A DNA stretch of 64,000 nt from Notospermus geniculatus (lineage: Eukaryota > Nemertea > Pilidiophora > Heteronemertea > Lineidae). The translations under genes and the position numbers were made by a program. Of this stretch, positions 34,252 through 43,242 are shown piece by piece. The notes beneath the pieces were generated by a model. It ran no database searches. It saw nothing but the letters and a program-made list of their open reading frames with translations, and was not told where the DNA came from. The stretch covers positions 1-64,000 of the forward strand of contig NMRB01003241.1 in the NCBI GenBank assembly GCA_002633025.1, given 5' to 3'. The first letter of the stretch is position 1. Every line of letters starts with the position of its first letter.

Positions 34252-35051
34252 TACACACACTGATCATAAGTATTGCAGCATAGGTTTTTTCTTAATTTCT
34301 CGGTAGTCAGTCATCAATGTTTGATTCCAAAATGTGGATGTGATACTTTGAGGTGTTATACACCTGTTGGTTCGAAAGGTTTTGAGGAAAAGTTGATTTA
34401 TCATGAATATATCAGAATATCAAATATCACCCATCTCGAAAAGTTTGAAGAACATGACTACTATATTTTTACAAAATGAAGACAACTGAACTTCATTCAC
34501 AACTGTGAAAAAATTGCACTGAAAATGTGCATCATTTTTCCAGTTATTTTATTTAAAAAATTGACCAATTTTGTCAAAAATCGGGATTTTTTTTGAGAAA
34601 AGTTCACTTTTCTTGATAGTGTGGCCTTTCAATAGATGAAACTGGCATGGCTGAGACACATGGGATGACAGCTTTTCATCCGCAGCGGAATCTCATGCAA
34701 AATCTCACGTTTTCAGTTTTTGATAATTTTCTATAATTTCAATTGTCTTTGTTCACAATTGATATTTTTCAGTTTGTTTTCATGTAAATCCTTGCTCATC
34801 ATCAGGCTTCATTATCCTGAAAAGGAAGAGTGAGCCAGTATCACATGACGATTTTGTCATTTTCATGTTTTGATTTTCTTTTTCATGGGTTGATATTTTC
34901 ATCAGCAGTGAGATTTTTCAATCCATATTGCCAACAGCATGTTTTGCCATAGACCCTCCTATATATATTTGAAAACAGATGTAAAAGTAGTAAAGGCATA
35001 AGAGAAATTAAGAAAAAAACTATGTTGCAATACTTATGATCAGTGTGTGTA
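34252..35051. mobile_element. Non-autonomous TA element, 800 bp
   Basis: The ends TACACACACTGATCATAAGT and ACTTATGATCAGTGTGTGTA are inverted and continue inwards for about 45 bases. TA on both sides suggests a Tc1/mariner-type target duplication. No transposase frame remains. Confidence 0.75.
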
Positions 35052-35062
35052 TATAGCTAAGT

Positions 35063-36347
35063 TACACTCCAAAAAATTTCTTGTCGTATTGACAAGCTGG
35101 AACTCGTTCTCAGCCATATGCTTAAATTGACAGGGTCTATCTTGTCAGTTGACAAGTTGAAAACTTGTCATCATCGGACATGTCGGAAAAGAGACATCTT
35201 ATCATTGAAACAAATACATCTTGTCATTCAGGCTAAATATGAAAAAATAAAGATAAAATTCATCGCCAAGAGACTGTTGTACGTTAGTTACAAGTACCCT
35301 ACTAACAATAGCTACGTATGACAGAAAAAACCCTACCTAATTTCAAAGCCTACGATGGTATTCGAACCTATGACCTATGAAACTAACATACAAGCTACTA
35401 GACCAACCCCTATTCACTCGGCAAATGAGGCAACGATGCTGATAGCATGCTTACTCGCGTTTGAAATTGAGCGATGGATGTGAGGGGTGCGCATGCGCAA
35501 TAATGTCCTGCAACCTACAACTTATCGCCATAACCAGACTGGGCCGTCACGCGGTACCGTGATTCGCGCTTTACCGTGACTTCCGTGGTGAAAAGAGGAA
35601 GTGGATCGAATGTGGCGCAACCGCACAACTGCTCGCAGAGCATGGAGGGAATGGTGGTCGCGCTGCAGCGTGATATCATGGGGCAGTTGAAGTCAACGTT
35701 TTACAATGGTTTACTTGTGAAGATTACAACAACAATCGAAGGCCACCCGAAGATAAGAGACTTTAGCACGTCTAATTTCAAAAAAGCGTCAATCGTTTAA
35801 AAAAAGCGTCATTTTGAAATGACCTGTCCAATTGCAATCTCTATCATATTATCTACATACCTGAACTGAATTTCAGGCTTTGCAGGCGTTTATGGCGCCG
35901 AAAATGGCATATAATGCAGGTAGGCATTACGGCTGTCGAGGTGAATTTCGGTCGAAAATTGCCTGTAAAATCTTTAAACGTCAGTAGGACACAGTGAATT
36001 CTTGCTTGTTTATTGACAAAAATTGTATAAATTTACGGTGAGAAGTTTCCGTCCCATCCACGCAGGATTGTAGGTGTTTTCTGCCGAAACAAATATTGTA
36101 TTTTGTACAGTCATTGCGCGGTTGGGCGCGACAAAGTCACGTGCACGTTTCCATCACGGTACCGCGTGACGGCCCAGTCTGATAACTAGAGATCCTGTCA
36201 ACTGGACAAACTGAACTCGTCAGAGAGATGTGCGACTCGCCATGACAAGTAAATCGTGTCATGAATGACGTAACTCGTCAGATTGACTAAAGCACCTTGT
36301 CAATATTCACAGACAAGTTGCGGTGACAAGAATTTTTTAAGAGTGTA
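35063..36347. mobile_element. TA element with ACACTC ends, host of a nested element
   Basis: The left end TACACTCCAAAAAATTTCTT is complementary to the right end AAGAATTTTTTAAGAGTGTA. Subterminal parts carry many copies of ACTTGTCA or its complement, which could be transposase-binding repeats. A second element is inserted at 35535-36181. Confidence 0.75.
35535..36181. mobile_element. Nested element with CAGACTGGGCCGTCACG ends
   Basis: CAGACTGGGCCGTCACGCGG and CCGCGTGACGGCCCAGTCTG are perfect inverted ends. ATAAC flanks both sides directly (35530-35534 and 36182-36186), a 5-bp target duplication. Removing the element and one ATAAC restores the surrounding element. The family is not recognised. 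Confidence 0.8.
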
Positions 36348-36965
36348 GACTTTCTCTATGCTTGAAGCATTGAGAAAAGTCAGACTTCAAAGGGGAAGTC
36401 TGGGTATGGGTATTGGTGATACCCCGGGGATGTAAAGGCCAAGGCGAGACACGACCCCCTAAAATCACCTAGTGCCCAAAACGTCGCTATACTTGTCAAT
36501 GCCACAGAAATATACTCCGTACTTCTCTCTCTAACCCGCCCAACACAAACTGGTTCCGATGCCAGGATATTCCTATATTAAATGTTCCCGAGGCTATATG
36601 TAGTGTTTTTGCTTGATATGTGTACTCGAAGGTTTGACACTTGTTTTTCTTGCTATCAGTGATCTGCTTCACATGCTGGAACGAGTTGAGCACGGGACGG
36701 GTACAAGCTGCGAACACGAGTTTTGGTGTTCATAGTGCCAGTACTTCGATCACTGGACGGATTTTATGAATTCTCTATACCGAAGATATAAAGTCCGTCA
36801 CTACGCACTTGTCCTTTTTAGTCTCAGAGCAAGCTGGATACGTCTGGTCCCAGTTCCGCCCCTCGTCCATGGAATTATTTTTCCGCGTTCTATCAGGAAA
36901 AGTGCGGTTCCACTTTCTGTCAGATGCACACTCTCTACCGTACTCAAGGGGTGTCTAGAAAGCAA

Positions 36966-37358
36966 ACACCTAAGACCCAAGACCTAAGACCTCTAGAAAC
37001 CTAAGACCCTGGATACTAGAAACATAAGACCCTACTAGAAAACTAAGACCCTGGATACTAGAAACATAAATGCATGCCCTAGTTTGGCCGAAAAGTGGTT
37101 GACAATAATTCCTGCGAAAACAATACTGACCACACCACCGTGGTCACAACTTACTATCAAACAAAATTTCCCAAAAAAATTGACGGGGGTATAAGACCTT
37201 TATACACCTCTAACTGCCAGTGTGAGTGGATAAAAGAGAGCGCTAATAAGGAATGAACATAATTCTGGTAGGGTCTTATGTTTCTAGTATCCAGGGTCTT
37301 AGTTTTCTAGTAGGGTCTTATGTTTCTAGTATCCAGGGTCTTAGTTTTCTAGTAGGGT
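36966..37358. repeat. Inverted array of AAGACCCTGGATACTAGAAA units
   Basis: The left arm (about 36966-37080) and right arm (37262-37358) are complementary tandem arrays of a roughly 42-bp unit containing CTAAGACCCTGGATACTAGA and CATAAGACCCTACTAG. The right arm is cut exactly where the AT-rich island starts at 37359. Confidence 0.75.
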
Positions 37359-37443
37359 CAGTAGTGGAAACGTGCGGATTTCAACTCACAGCCAAAATAC
37401 ACTGAAATTTCATTTGAGTTAAAATCTCAGTTCAAACAATTTC
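37359..37443 (+). repeat. Left 85-bp inverted repeat of the AT-rich island
   Basis: It starts CAGTAGTGGAAACGTGCGG and is complementary to 38276-38360 over about 84 bases with few mismatches. It coincides with the left edge of the AT-rich DNA. No flanking duplication was found (GGGT on the left of the pair, TACA on the right). Confidence 0.85.
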
Positions 37444-37496
37444 CAGTAATCATTCAGTTAAAACAAATTCTAGTAATCACTCAGTTTAAACATTTT

Positions 37497-37740
37497 AACA
37501 TAAAATTTACAAATTACAAATTTTACAAAATTTACAAAATTTACAAAAAATTACAAAATTTTTACAAATTACAAAATTACAAAATTACAAAATTACAAAA
37601 TTTACAAATTTACAAAAAAATTATAAAATTACAAAATCACAAATTTAAAAATTTACAAAATAAAATTTACAAAAAATAAAATTTACAAAAAATAAAATCC
37701 ACACAAAATCAACAAAATCTCACAAATTAAAAATTTGTAT
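37497..37740 (+). repeat. AAAATTTACA low-complexity tract
   Basis: Some 240 bases consist of variants of ACAAAATTTACAAAATT. This precedes the first frame of the island and may be a replication- or regulation-related AT tract, or simple expansion. Confidence 0.75.
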
Positions 37741-37893
37741 AATTTTGTAATTTTGTAATTTCCTCATAATAAAATAATTTATCTAAAATTATTTTCTTTA
37801 AATAATTTCATTTTCAAATCCACACAAAATTTGTGATCATGACCAAAATTCCACACCTAACCATGATTTAATTATTTCCATCTCTCCAATAAA

Positions 37894-38178
37894 ATGTTTC
37901 CATCAAATGAAGAACTAGAATCAAAAATTAAAACTACTTACGAAGCTTGGAAAAATGTTCCACTCAACATATGGCATAAGATTATCGATATCCAAAAAAT
38001 TAAAACCACAAGAGGCGAAGCGATGATATTAACATTAGCCGATCGAGATGAAAATATCATCACAACGTTTACAACTTCAATTATCAAAAAAGAATTGGAA
38101 AAAAATCCCAACTACGAATATATCAAATCAACAGGAAAGGCAGAGGGAAAGAAGTACTACGGATTCGAACTTGTGTAA
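37894..38178 (+). CDS. Small protein with possible OB-fold (single-strand DNA binding?)
   Basis: The 94-codon frame begins with ATG (37894) and ends with TAA. After a helical start come alternating beta-type segments: IWHKIIDIQKIKT, then GEAMILTLADRDENIITTF, then a helix IIKKELEKN and a final strand GKKYYGFELV. The pattern strand-strand-x-D/N-x-strand-helix-strand is what small OB-fold nucleic-acid-binding proteins look like. I do not recognise a named family, and the reading as a single-strand DNA-binding protein is inference. It lies between the two inverted repeats, so it may be the sole cargo of a 1-kb element. Codon usage is extremely AT-rich, unlike host genes in the window. Confidence 0.5.
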   Translation: MFPSNEELESKIKTTYEAWKNVPLNIWHKIIDIQKIKTTRGEAMILTLADRDENIITTFTTSIIKKELEKNPNYEYIKSTGKAEGKKYYGFELV

Positions 38179-38275
38179 AGGCAGGATGATGTGTTTATAT
38201 TCTGATTTCATAAATTTTAAAAAATTAATTTGATAAGAGAATATTAGAATTTGTTTTAACTAAATAAATAAATAG

Positions 38276-38360
38276 AAATTGTTTGAACTGAGATTTTAAC
38301 TCAAATGAAATTTCAGTGTATTTTGGCTGTGAGTTTAAATTCCGCACGTTTCCACTACTG
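38276..38360 (-). repeat. Second copy of the 85-bp inverted repeat, inside the island
   Basis: It is the inverted copy of 37359-37443, ending CCGCACGTTTCCACTACTG. AT-rich DNA continues to its right, so the pair delimits a 1002-bp unit but not the whole island. Confidence 0.85.
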
Positions 38361-38410
38361 TACATGAATTGTAAAAAAATAGATTTAATAAAATTTATTT
38401 TGTTATATAA

Positions 38411-38938
38411 ATGAATTCATTAGTTAAAACGTGTAACATTTGTTTCGAATAAAAATTGATGGAAGATTTTTATTTACATTCTTCATCAAAAGATTTTCAT
38501 CAAAGTGAATGTAAAATATGTAAACATAAATATCTGAATAAATATCAAAAAGAAAAAAGAAAAAATTCTCCTTCATATAAAAAATCATTGAAATTAAGTA
38601 TACAATTAACCCATTGTTTAAAAAGAAAACAACAAAAATCAAAATTAGAAAAATATCTTGATTGTTCATTAGATGTTTTATACAAATGGATAACTTATCA
38701 ATTTGATGAACATATGAATTGGGAGAATTATGGGGAATATTGGCATATTGATCACATCTTACCAGTATCTCATTTTAATCATTTAAACGAGGAGGAATTA
38801 ATATTATGTTGGAATTATAGAAATTTACGACCAATATCAAAAGAGGAAAATTTGAAAAAAGGGAAAAAAATTGACTATCAGCTCTATCACCAAAATTGTT
38901 CATTAGCAGCAGAATTTTTAGAAGAATTTGATAATTAA
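38411..38938 (+). pseudogene. HNH endonuclease with N-terminal zinc motif, broken by one stop
   Basis: The open part starts at ATG 38459. In the same frame an upstream ATG (38411) begins a short piece with TCNICFE that is cut off by TAA at 38450-38452. Across the stop the two parts make a two-CxxC zinc motif (CNIC, then CKIC), which normally opens this HNH type. The nuclease core is complete: WHIDHILPVSHF supplies the metal-binding His-Asp-His. It is followed by CWNYRNLRPIS with the Asn, and then EENLKKGKK. Such proteins occur in large DNA viruses, phages and mobile elements, where they nick or cut DNA. The stop suggests decay after integration; a start at 38459 would give a protein lacking half the zinc site. 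Confidence 0.65.
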
Positions 38939-39187
38939 TTAAAAAAAATATTTATATAAATAAATAAACATTTTCCCCAATGTAAATTATAGAATTTTCC
39001 TTGGGGGACATGGATGATTCCCGATTTTCGAAGATCTGCTCAAGTGAGATTTCTGAGAAAATCAAATTTCATCTTTAGCTAATCAGTTGAATATTCATTT
39101 TGAGCTTCACATTTTTAATAGGGATTTTTGTTCTTATTAAAATTGTGATAAAAAATCATAATCTAATTAAACTTTTTATATAAATAA

Positions 39188-39686
39188 ATGGAAGCTCATC
39201 ATTTATTTTCAACTGATGAGCTTAAACTTCTTGCTAAGGAATTCAAAGTTAAAAATTATTCATCTCTTTCAAGAAATTTATTAATCGATGAATTAAAAAA
39301 TGTAAATGACAATTTACATGAAAAATTAACTGATATTTTTACAAATAAAAATTTAACTGATCTCTCTCAGTTAGAAAAACGTGTTCTGGGACAACGATTA
39401 GGAATTAAAAATATAAGATCGTATCCTTCAAATGAACTTCAAAATAAAATTTCAAATTTATTAAAAGAAACTCCTATCGCGGATATTCAGCAAAAAGCAG
39501 TTAAACAAAGAATTGTTCAACCAATAAAATCAATTAGAAAAGAACTATTACATGAAGCAAAACAACACGGCTTGAAAAATTACCAAAATAAAACTATTGA
39601 ACAATTGAATAAGCTTTTGAATAAACCAGAAGTTAAACGAATATTTAAATCTGATTTATTAGAAAAAGCTAAAAATTTGGGAATTG
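39188..39686 (+). CDS. Protein of tandem SAP/Rho-N-like repeats, cut by the gap
   Basis: The frame starts with ATG (39188) and is still open at the gap after 166 codons. It is built of about four modules of 25-45 residues with the pattern LxxxAKxxGhKNYxxxxxxxLhxxL. Examples are LAKEFKVKNYSSLSRNLLID, LGQRLGIKNIRSYPSNELQN, HEAKQHGLKNYQNKTIEQLN, and a last one starting LLEKAKNLGI. SAP and Rho-N domains bind nucleic acid, and proteins with such repeats are seen in large DNA viruses and Polinton-like elements. A few linker residues hold glutamine- and isoleucine-rich stretches. Any continuation read through the N into host sequence is artificial. Confidence 0.6.
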
Positions 39687-39687
39687 N

Positions 39688-40577
39688 GGTAGGATTTGTT
39701 TCCAAAGCTGTAGCTGTTGAACATGTTGAAGATGAGATGAAGATGAGACGACATACACACGCACGCACACACAGAGAGATCCATGATCAAAAGCAACATG
39801 GTTCCGTGCTTAGTGATCGGGAACCATTAGGGAGTTTCCACAAAGCCCCCGAAACGCCAACGCGAACGCCAAACCCATTGTTCGATGACAGGAAAAGAGC
39901 ACCGAACAAAAGGGTAGGCGTTCGCGTCGGCGTTTCGAGGGCTTTGCGAAAACTCTCTATTATCTCCTTACCTCCCGAATTCAGCTTGCAATCACCGATC
40001 AATATAATACTAAATATTCCTAACAGAATCACAGGCAATGAACTTTTTCCTGTCATGTTGAGAACCAATGATTCGACTATCAAGCTGAAATGAAACAGAA
40101 TACGGGAAATGTGCAAAATAAATGTCAACTTTGGTTTGTCAGAATTAACTAATTTCTAGTCCAAATGACGTCTGCTAAAAATCAAACCGACGGGTTAATT
40201 GCAACAATTTTCTGTTATGATATTTGGCAACAATTACTGACCTGTCCTGAACAGCCACCGATTCTTTCTTTCAATATGTTTAACATGGTAATCGGCATAG
40301 TTTCATGATGGTCAATTATGATGGAATGGGCAATTGGTGTAATGACCTCCATTCACCATAAAACTGTCCGTTTCATCATCTCCAAATGCGGACAACAACG
40401 GTCTTATTAATGGCAATGTTGCATATTCAGTAAATGTAGGCCCATATATACATGCCGCAGCATGCTTCAGACTATTTCATCATCAACTGTACTTGATTGC
40501 AGCTAGATTGGGTCACTTCCTTTCCTAATGACCGCATCAGTTATTTTGGCAGGAGGATGCATTCATCGCGCTCACCG
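39688..40577. repeat. Second copy of the vWA exon 1 region
   Basis: It starts directly after the gap N and matches 22968-23730. Exon 1 with the MTGKSSLPVILL signal peptide (minus strand, ATG at about 40054) and its donor are kept; one residue differs (R to S). No vWA exons follow on its downstream side, where the gap and the AT-rich island lie. At the other end it stops where the fold-back element starts. Confidence 0.8.
39830..39959. mobile_element. MITE present only in the second vWA-exon copy
   Basis: The ends GGGAGTTTCCACAAAGCCC and GGGCTTTGCGAAAACTCTC are inverted, with the inner blocks GAAACGCCAACGCGAACGCC and GGCGTTCGCGTCGGCGTTTC. TTA flanks both sides (39827-39829 and 39960-39962). 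The first copy at about 23105-23113 lacks it. A 3-bp TTA duplication is typical for PIF/Harbinger-derived MITEs. It sits just downstream of the exon 1 donor, so in the intron. Confidence 0.85.
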
Positions 40578-41260
40578 TGGAGAAGCAACCCTCTCCGAGT
40601 TTCATTTTACACCTCACCGAGTAAAAATGGCGGATGTCGCTGATGAGACAGAAAACGACGACAAAACTGATGGATTTAAAACTCTTACCTCAAAGTAAGT
40701 CTTTTATGATCCCGTGGAGGCTATTTTAATTTGCATACTTCATCATTCGGAAGAAAGGTTATCAGGGTTTTAGCTTGCAATCGGCTGTATGAAGTGAAAT
40801 TGTTGGGATGGTTGCCGATCTGCGTAAAATTCACTGGCCTGTGCTATGTCAATCACTTCCCCTCGGACCAAAAGGCCTCTTTTAGTCAACTGCTGTCACC
40901 TTGTTTCTTCCTAGATTAGGACTAAAACTTAATTATGATCACGAAGATAACCATTTTAGTGTTTGTACTTGACTAAAAGAGGCATTTTCGTCCGAGGATG
41001 AAGCGATTGACACAGTGGATTTTATGCAGATCGGCAACCTTCCCAACAATTTCACTTCGTACAGCCGATTGCAAGCTAAAACCCTGAAAACCTTTCTACC
41101 GAACGATGGAGTATACAAATTAAAATAGCCTCGACGGGATCATAAAAGACTTACTTTGAGGTAGGAGTTATAAATCCACCAGTTTTGTCGGCGTTTCAGC
41201 AACATCCGCCATTTTTACTCGGTGAGGTGTAAGATAAGACTCGGAGAGGGTTGCTGCCGG
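40578..41260. mobile_element. Fold-back element with about 300-bp arms
   Basis: The arms (about 40578-40885 and 40968-41260) are complementary with few mismatches. The left one carries CTCGGTGAGGTGT complement, AAAATGGCGGATGTCGCTGA and CAAAGTAAGTCTTTTATGAT. The right one has their complements. It separates the vWA exon copy from a short block (41272-41365) that also belongs to the duplicated unit. Confidence 0.8.
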
Positions 41261-41365
41261 AACGAAATACTGCCATCAGATAAGTGTGATGGACAAAATA
41301 CATATCAAGTCTGATACGACGATTACATCAATGATGGAGGCATCTGAGGTTGAAAATGATTTAGA

Positions 41366-42281
41366 TCACTTTTTCTGCCTGTAAGTGACGCTCCTCTGTT
41401 TGATAACTCATTTTTGAGTTTCTGAGAACAGTCCACTTTCCATACTCTGCCATGTTGCAAACAGTGACACAAGGACTTATAGTACAGAAGAGCCACCTGG
41501 AGGTGTAGTTTTCCCTGGACGCAGTGATCCCGGGACCCGCCGCTAGGCGGCATATGTCATTCGAGGTCTATTGCGGATCGTGAGGTCACGTGGCTTAGTC
41601 CTAAACGCATGATTATGCTGGAGGCATTGGAACTGATTGAGGTCCAGAAATCAACAAATGGAGCTTCTTTATGTGTATTGTTTGCAGTCAAAACAAAGTT
41701 CATTTTCATAGAATAGGATTGGCGACGTTGTTCTGAGAAAAAAAGTTGGAATATTTGTGAAAAAAAAGCGGTGAAAAATCGATACGCACGAAATGCAACG
41801 TCACGAAAGTTGTGTACACTCTCCAATACCACCGCTCTTTGCCCTGGAGAATGCACAGAACTCACATTTCGAGTTGTGATTACAGGCAACAGCTGCACTG
41901 CAGCGACAGCTATTTTGCAGTTCATACAACACAGCGTTTTTCCGTTTAGTAATAACGTCAACAATATATTTCTTGCCTCCTTCCCTTACTTCAATACTCA
42001 TAACCATCAACAGAATTATCATGGGCCTATCGTCTGGTCCCGATAACTCTGGATAGCCCCATTCGGAGACGACTTGACTTATCTTATCATTTTGTGTGTC
42101 GTTTTTTGTACTATGTTGGATATACATGTATATGCATGTAGTTAAAGGCGGTTTTGATGACGTATACACGTTCTGTGCTCTCTAATGAATGGCCATTCTC
42201 TACTGTTGAGAGTACACGTCTACAAATTGCAAACCAAGGTTTCTGTTATACTCGTACTTGTAAGCGCAGAACATCAATATC
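41366..42281. other. Stretch with open frames on the minus strand, not assigned
   Basis: Frames of 76-135 codons (41323-42169, minus) have some protein-like composition, including a cysteine-bearing end CNHNSKCEFCAFSRAKSG. No splice borders or family could be tied to them. They might be decayed exons. Confidence 0.25.
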
Positions 42282-42923
42282 TTACCATTGAGAGCAAATA
42301 TTATTGAATATTTGCAATTGATATACAATGCCCTCGCATGCATGCGGGAATTTGAGGGCCACTGACTTTGACAGCTTAACCGATGTACTGGCGTTCAGAA
42401 ATAACATTTCATAGATTGTTGTTGTCACCCTTGGCGGAAAAGAAACTGAGCACGAGAGCATGACTTTGTCATTTTGTAGTTCTGGGGGAGATGTTGTCTT
42501 TGCTCGATGGTACAGGTCGAATTTCGGTATCTTCATCTTAAACGTGACTGATTGGTTAAACATATCGAGAAGTTGGAATATTATTTTTCCTGTGAGAAAA
42601 ACTAAAAACCGTCCATTATATAAATTCTGCCCTTTCATTAGCACATGAGAACTTTTATATTTTACAAAGTGCCCAAGTTGCAAAGTGTTGTTTTCAAGAT
42701 AGTAGATTCTGACAGTGTTCGGGTAGATACCACCGTTTGTTTTTGTAATTAAACTTTCTGACTGTCTATCAGGCCACCATTTATCCCGACCAACGCGAAA
42801 CTCAAATGGCACTTCGAGCGATGCCCGAGCAGTACGTTTGTATACCATCGTACTTCCCTGTTTGTAAATGAACAAAACGGTAAATACTGTGGTAACAAGT
42901 TTTTCGTAACCACTTATTTCCAA
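42282..42923 (-). CDS. Beta-propeller-like protein family member A (partial)
   Basis: The frame of 213 codons is rich in alternating beta-type segments, for example NTVRIYYLENNTLQLGHFV, then GRFLVFLTGKIIFQLLDMF and SVTFKMKIPKFDLY. The pattern of a lookup strand, a turn, and a strand ending in D- or N-rich turns resembles blades of irregular beta-propellers such as those after F-boxes. It appears to align with the N-terminal half of the other members, at 43.2, 58.2 and 62.6 kb. It lacks their common C-terminal blade, and an ATG-based start inside the blade region leaves it without a clear N-terminus. It lies downstream of member B on the same strand, separated by a MITE. Function is not known. 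Confidence 0.4.
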   Translation of the reverse strand: MEISGYEKLVTTVFTVLFIYKQGSTMVYKRTARASLEVPFEFRVGRDKWWPDRQSESLITKTNGGIYPNTVRIYYLENNTLQLGHFVKYKSSHVLMKGQNLYNGRFLVFLTGKIIFQLLDMFNQSVTFKMKIPKFDLYHRAKTTSPPELQNDKVMLSCSVSFPPRVTTTIYEMLFLNASTSVKLSKSVALKFPHACEGIVYQLQIFNNICSQW

Positions 42924-42958
42924 GAAATATATGAGTATGCCGCAATTTCACCGTTCAG

Positions 42959-43185
42959 CAGTGTGGTGACTCAAACTGAAAATTATTTTATTCGTACGCG
43001 AAGTCGTTCATGCATAACTAATGGTGCTTGTCGTATTCGCAGTTCATCTGGTAAATGGAAGGGGTGACGGGTGATTACGTAATAAGCTGTCACCCCTTCT
43101 AATGCAAAAATAGTCAACACGATTAGTTATGCATGAGTAAAATCGCGTACGAATAAAATAATTTTCAGTTTGAGTCACCACACTG
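42959..43185. mobile_element. MITE with 6-bp target duplication between propeller genes
   Basis: CAGTGTGGTGACTCAAACTG and CAGTTTGAGTCACCACACTG are perfect inverted ends, and the arms extend for about 60 bases. GTTCAG flanks both sides (42953-42958 and 43186-43191). A second complementary pair, GGAAGGGGTGAC and GTCACCCCTTC, sits in the centre. Confidence 0.85.
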
Positions 43186-43242
43186 GTTCAGCAGTGTTGA
43201 TTCAAAATGTTTCGAACCCTGCCTTATCAAGCAACTGCCTCC

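Larger units (their letters stand above)
37359..39686. mobile_element. AT-rich virus-like or mobile-element-like island
   Basis: Base composition changes abruptly at 37359 from ordinary host DNA to strongly AT-rich DNA with dense, lysine- and asparagine-rich coding. Three plus-strand frames (37894, 38411/38459, 39188) lie one after another. Their products (possible OB-fold protein, HNH nuclease, SAP/Rho-N-like repeat protein) are typical of large DNA viruses, virophages or Polinton-like elements rather than of host genes. No polymerase, integrase or capsid gene is in view because the island runs into the gap at 39687. No N separates it from the host repeat on its left. It could be an integrated element, a viral insertion, or a chimeric contig. 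Confidence 0.6.

Noticed and set aside
37359-39686. Mitochondrial or bacterial contaminant as explanation of the AT-rich island
   Set aside because: No mitochondrial genes and no bacterial operon features are present, and the left border is continuous with host repeats. A chimeric contig cannot be excluded and is kept as the main alternative.
39188-40093. A 301-residue protein continuing through the N at 39687
   Set aside because: The N joins two unrelated contigs; after it the frame reads duplicated host DNA, including the complement of the vWA exon 1 region.
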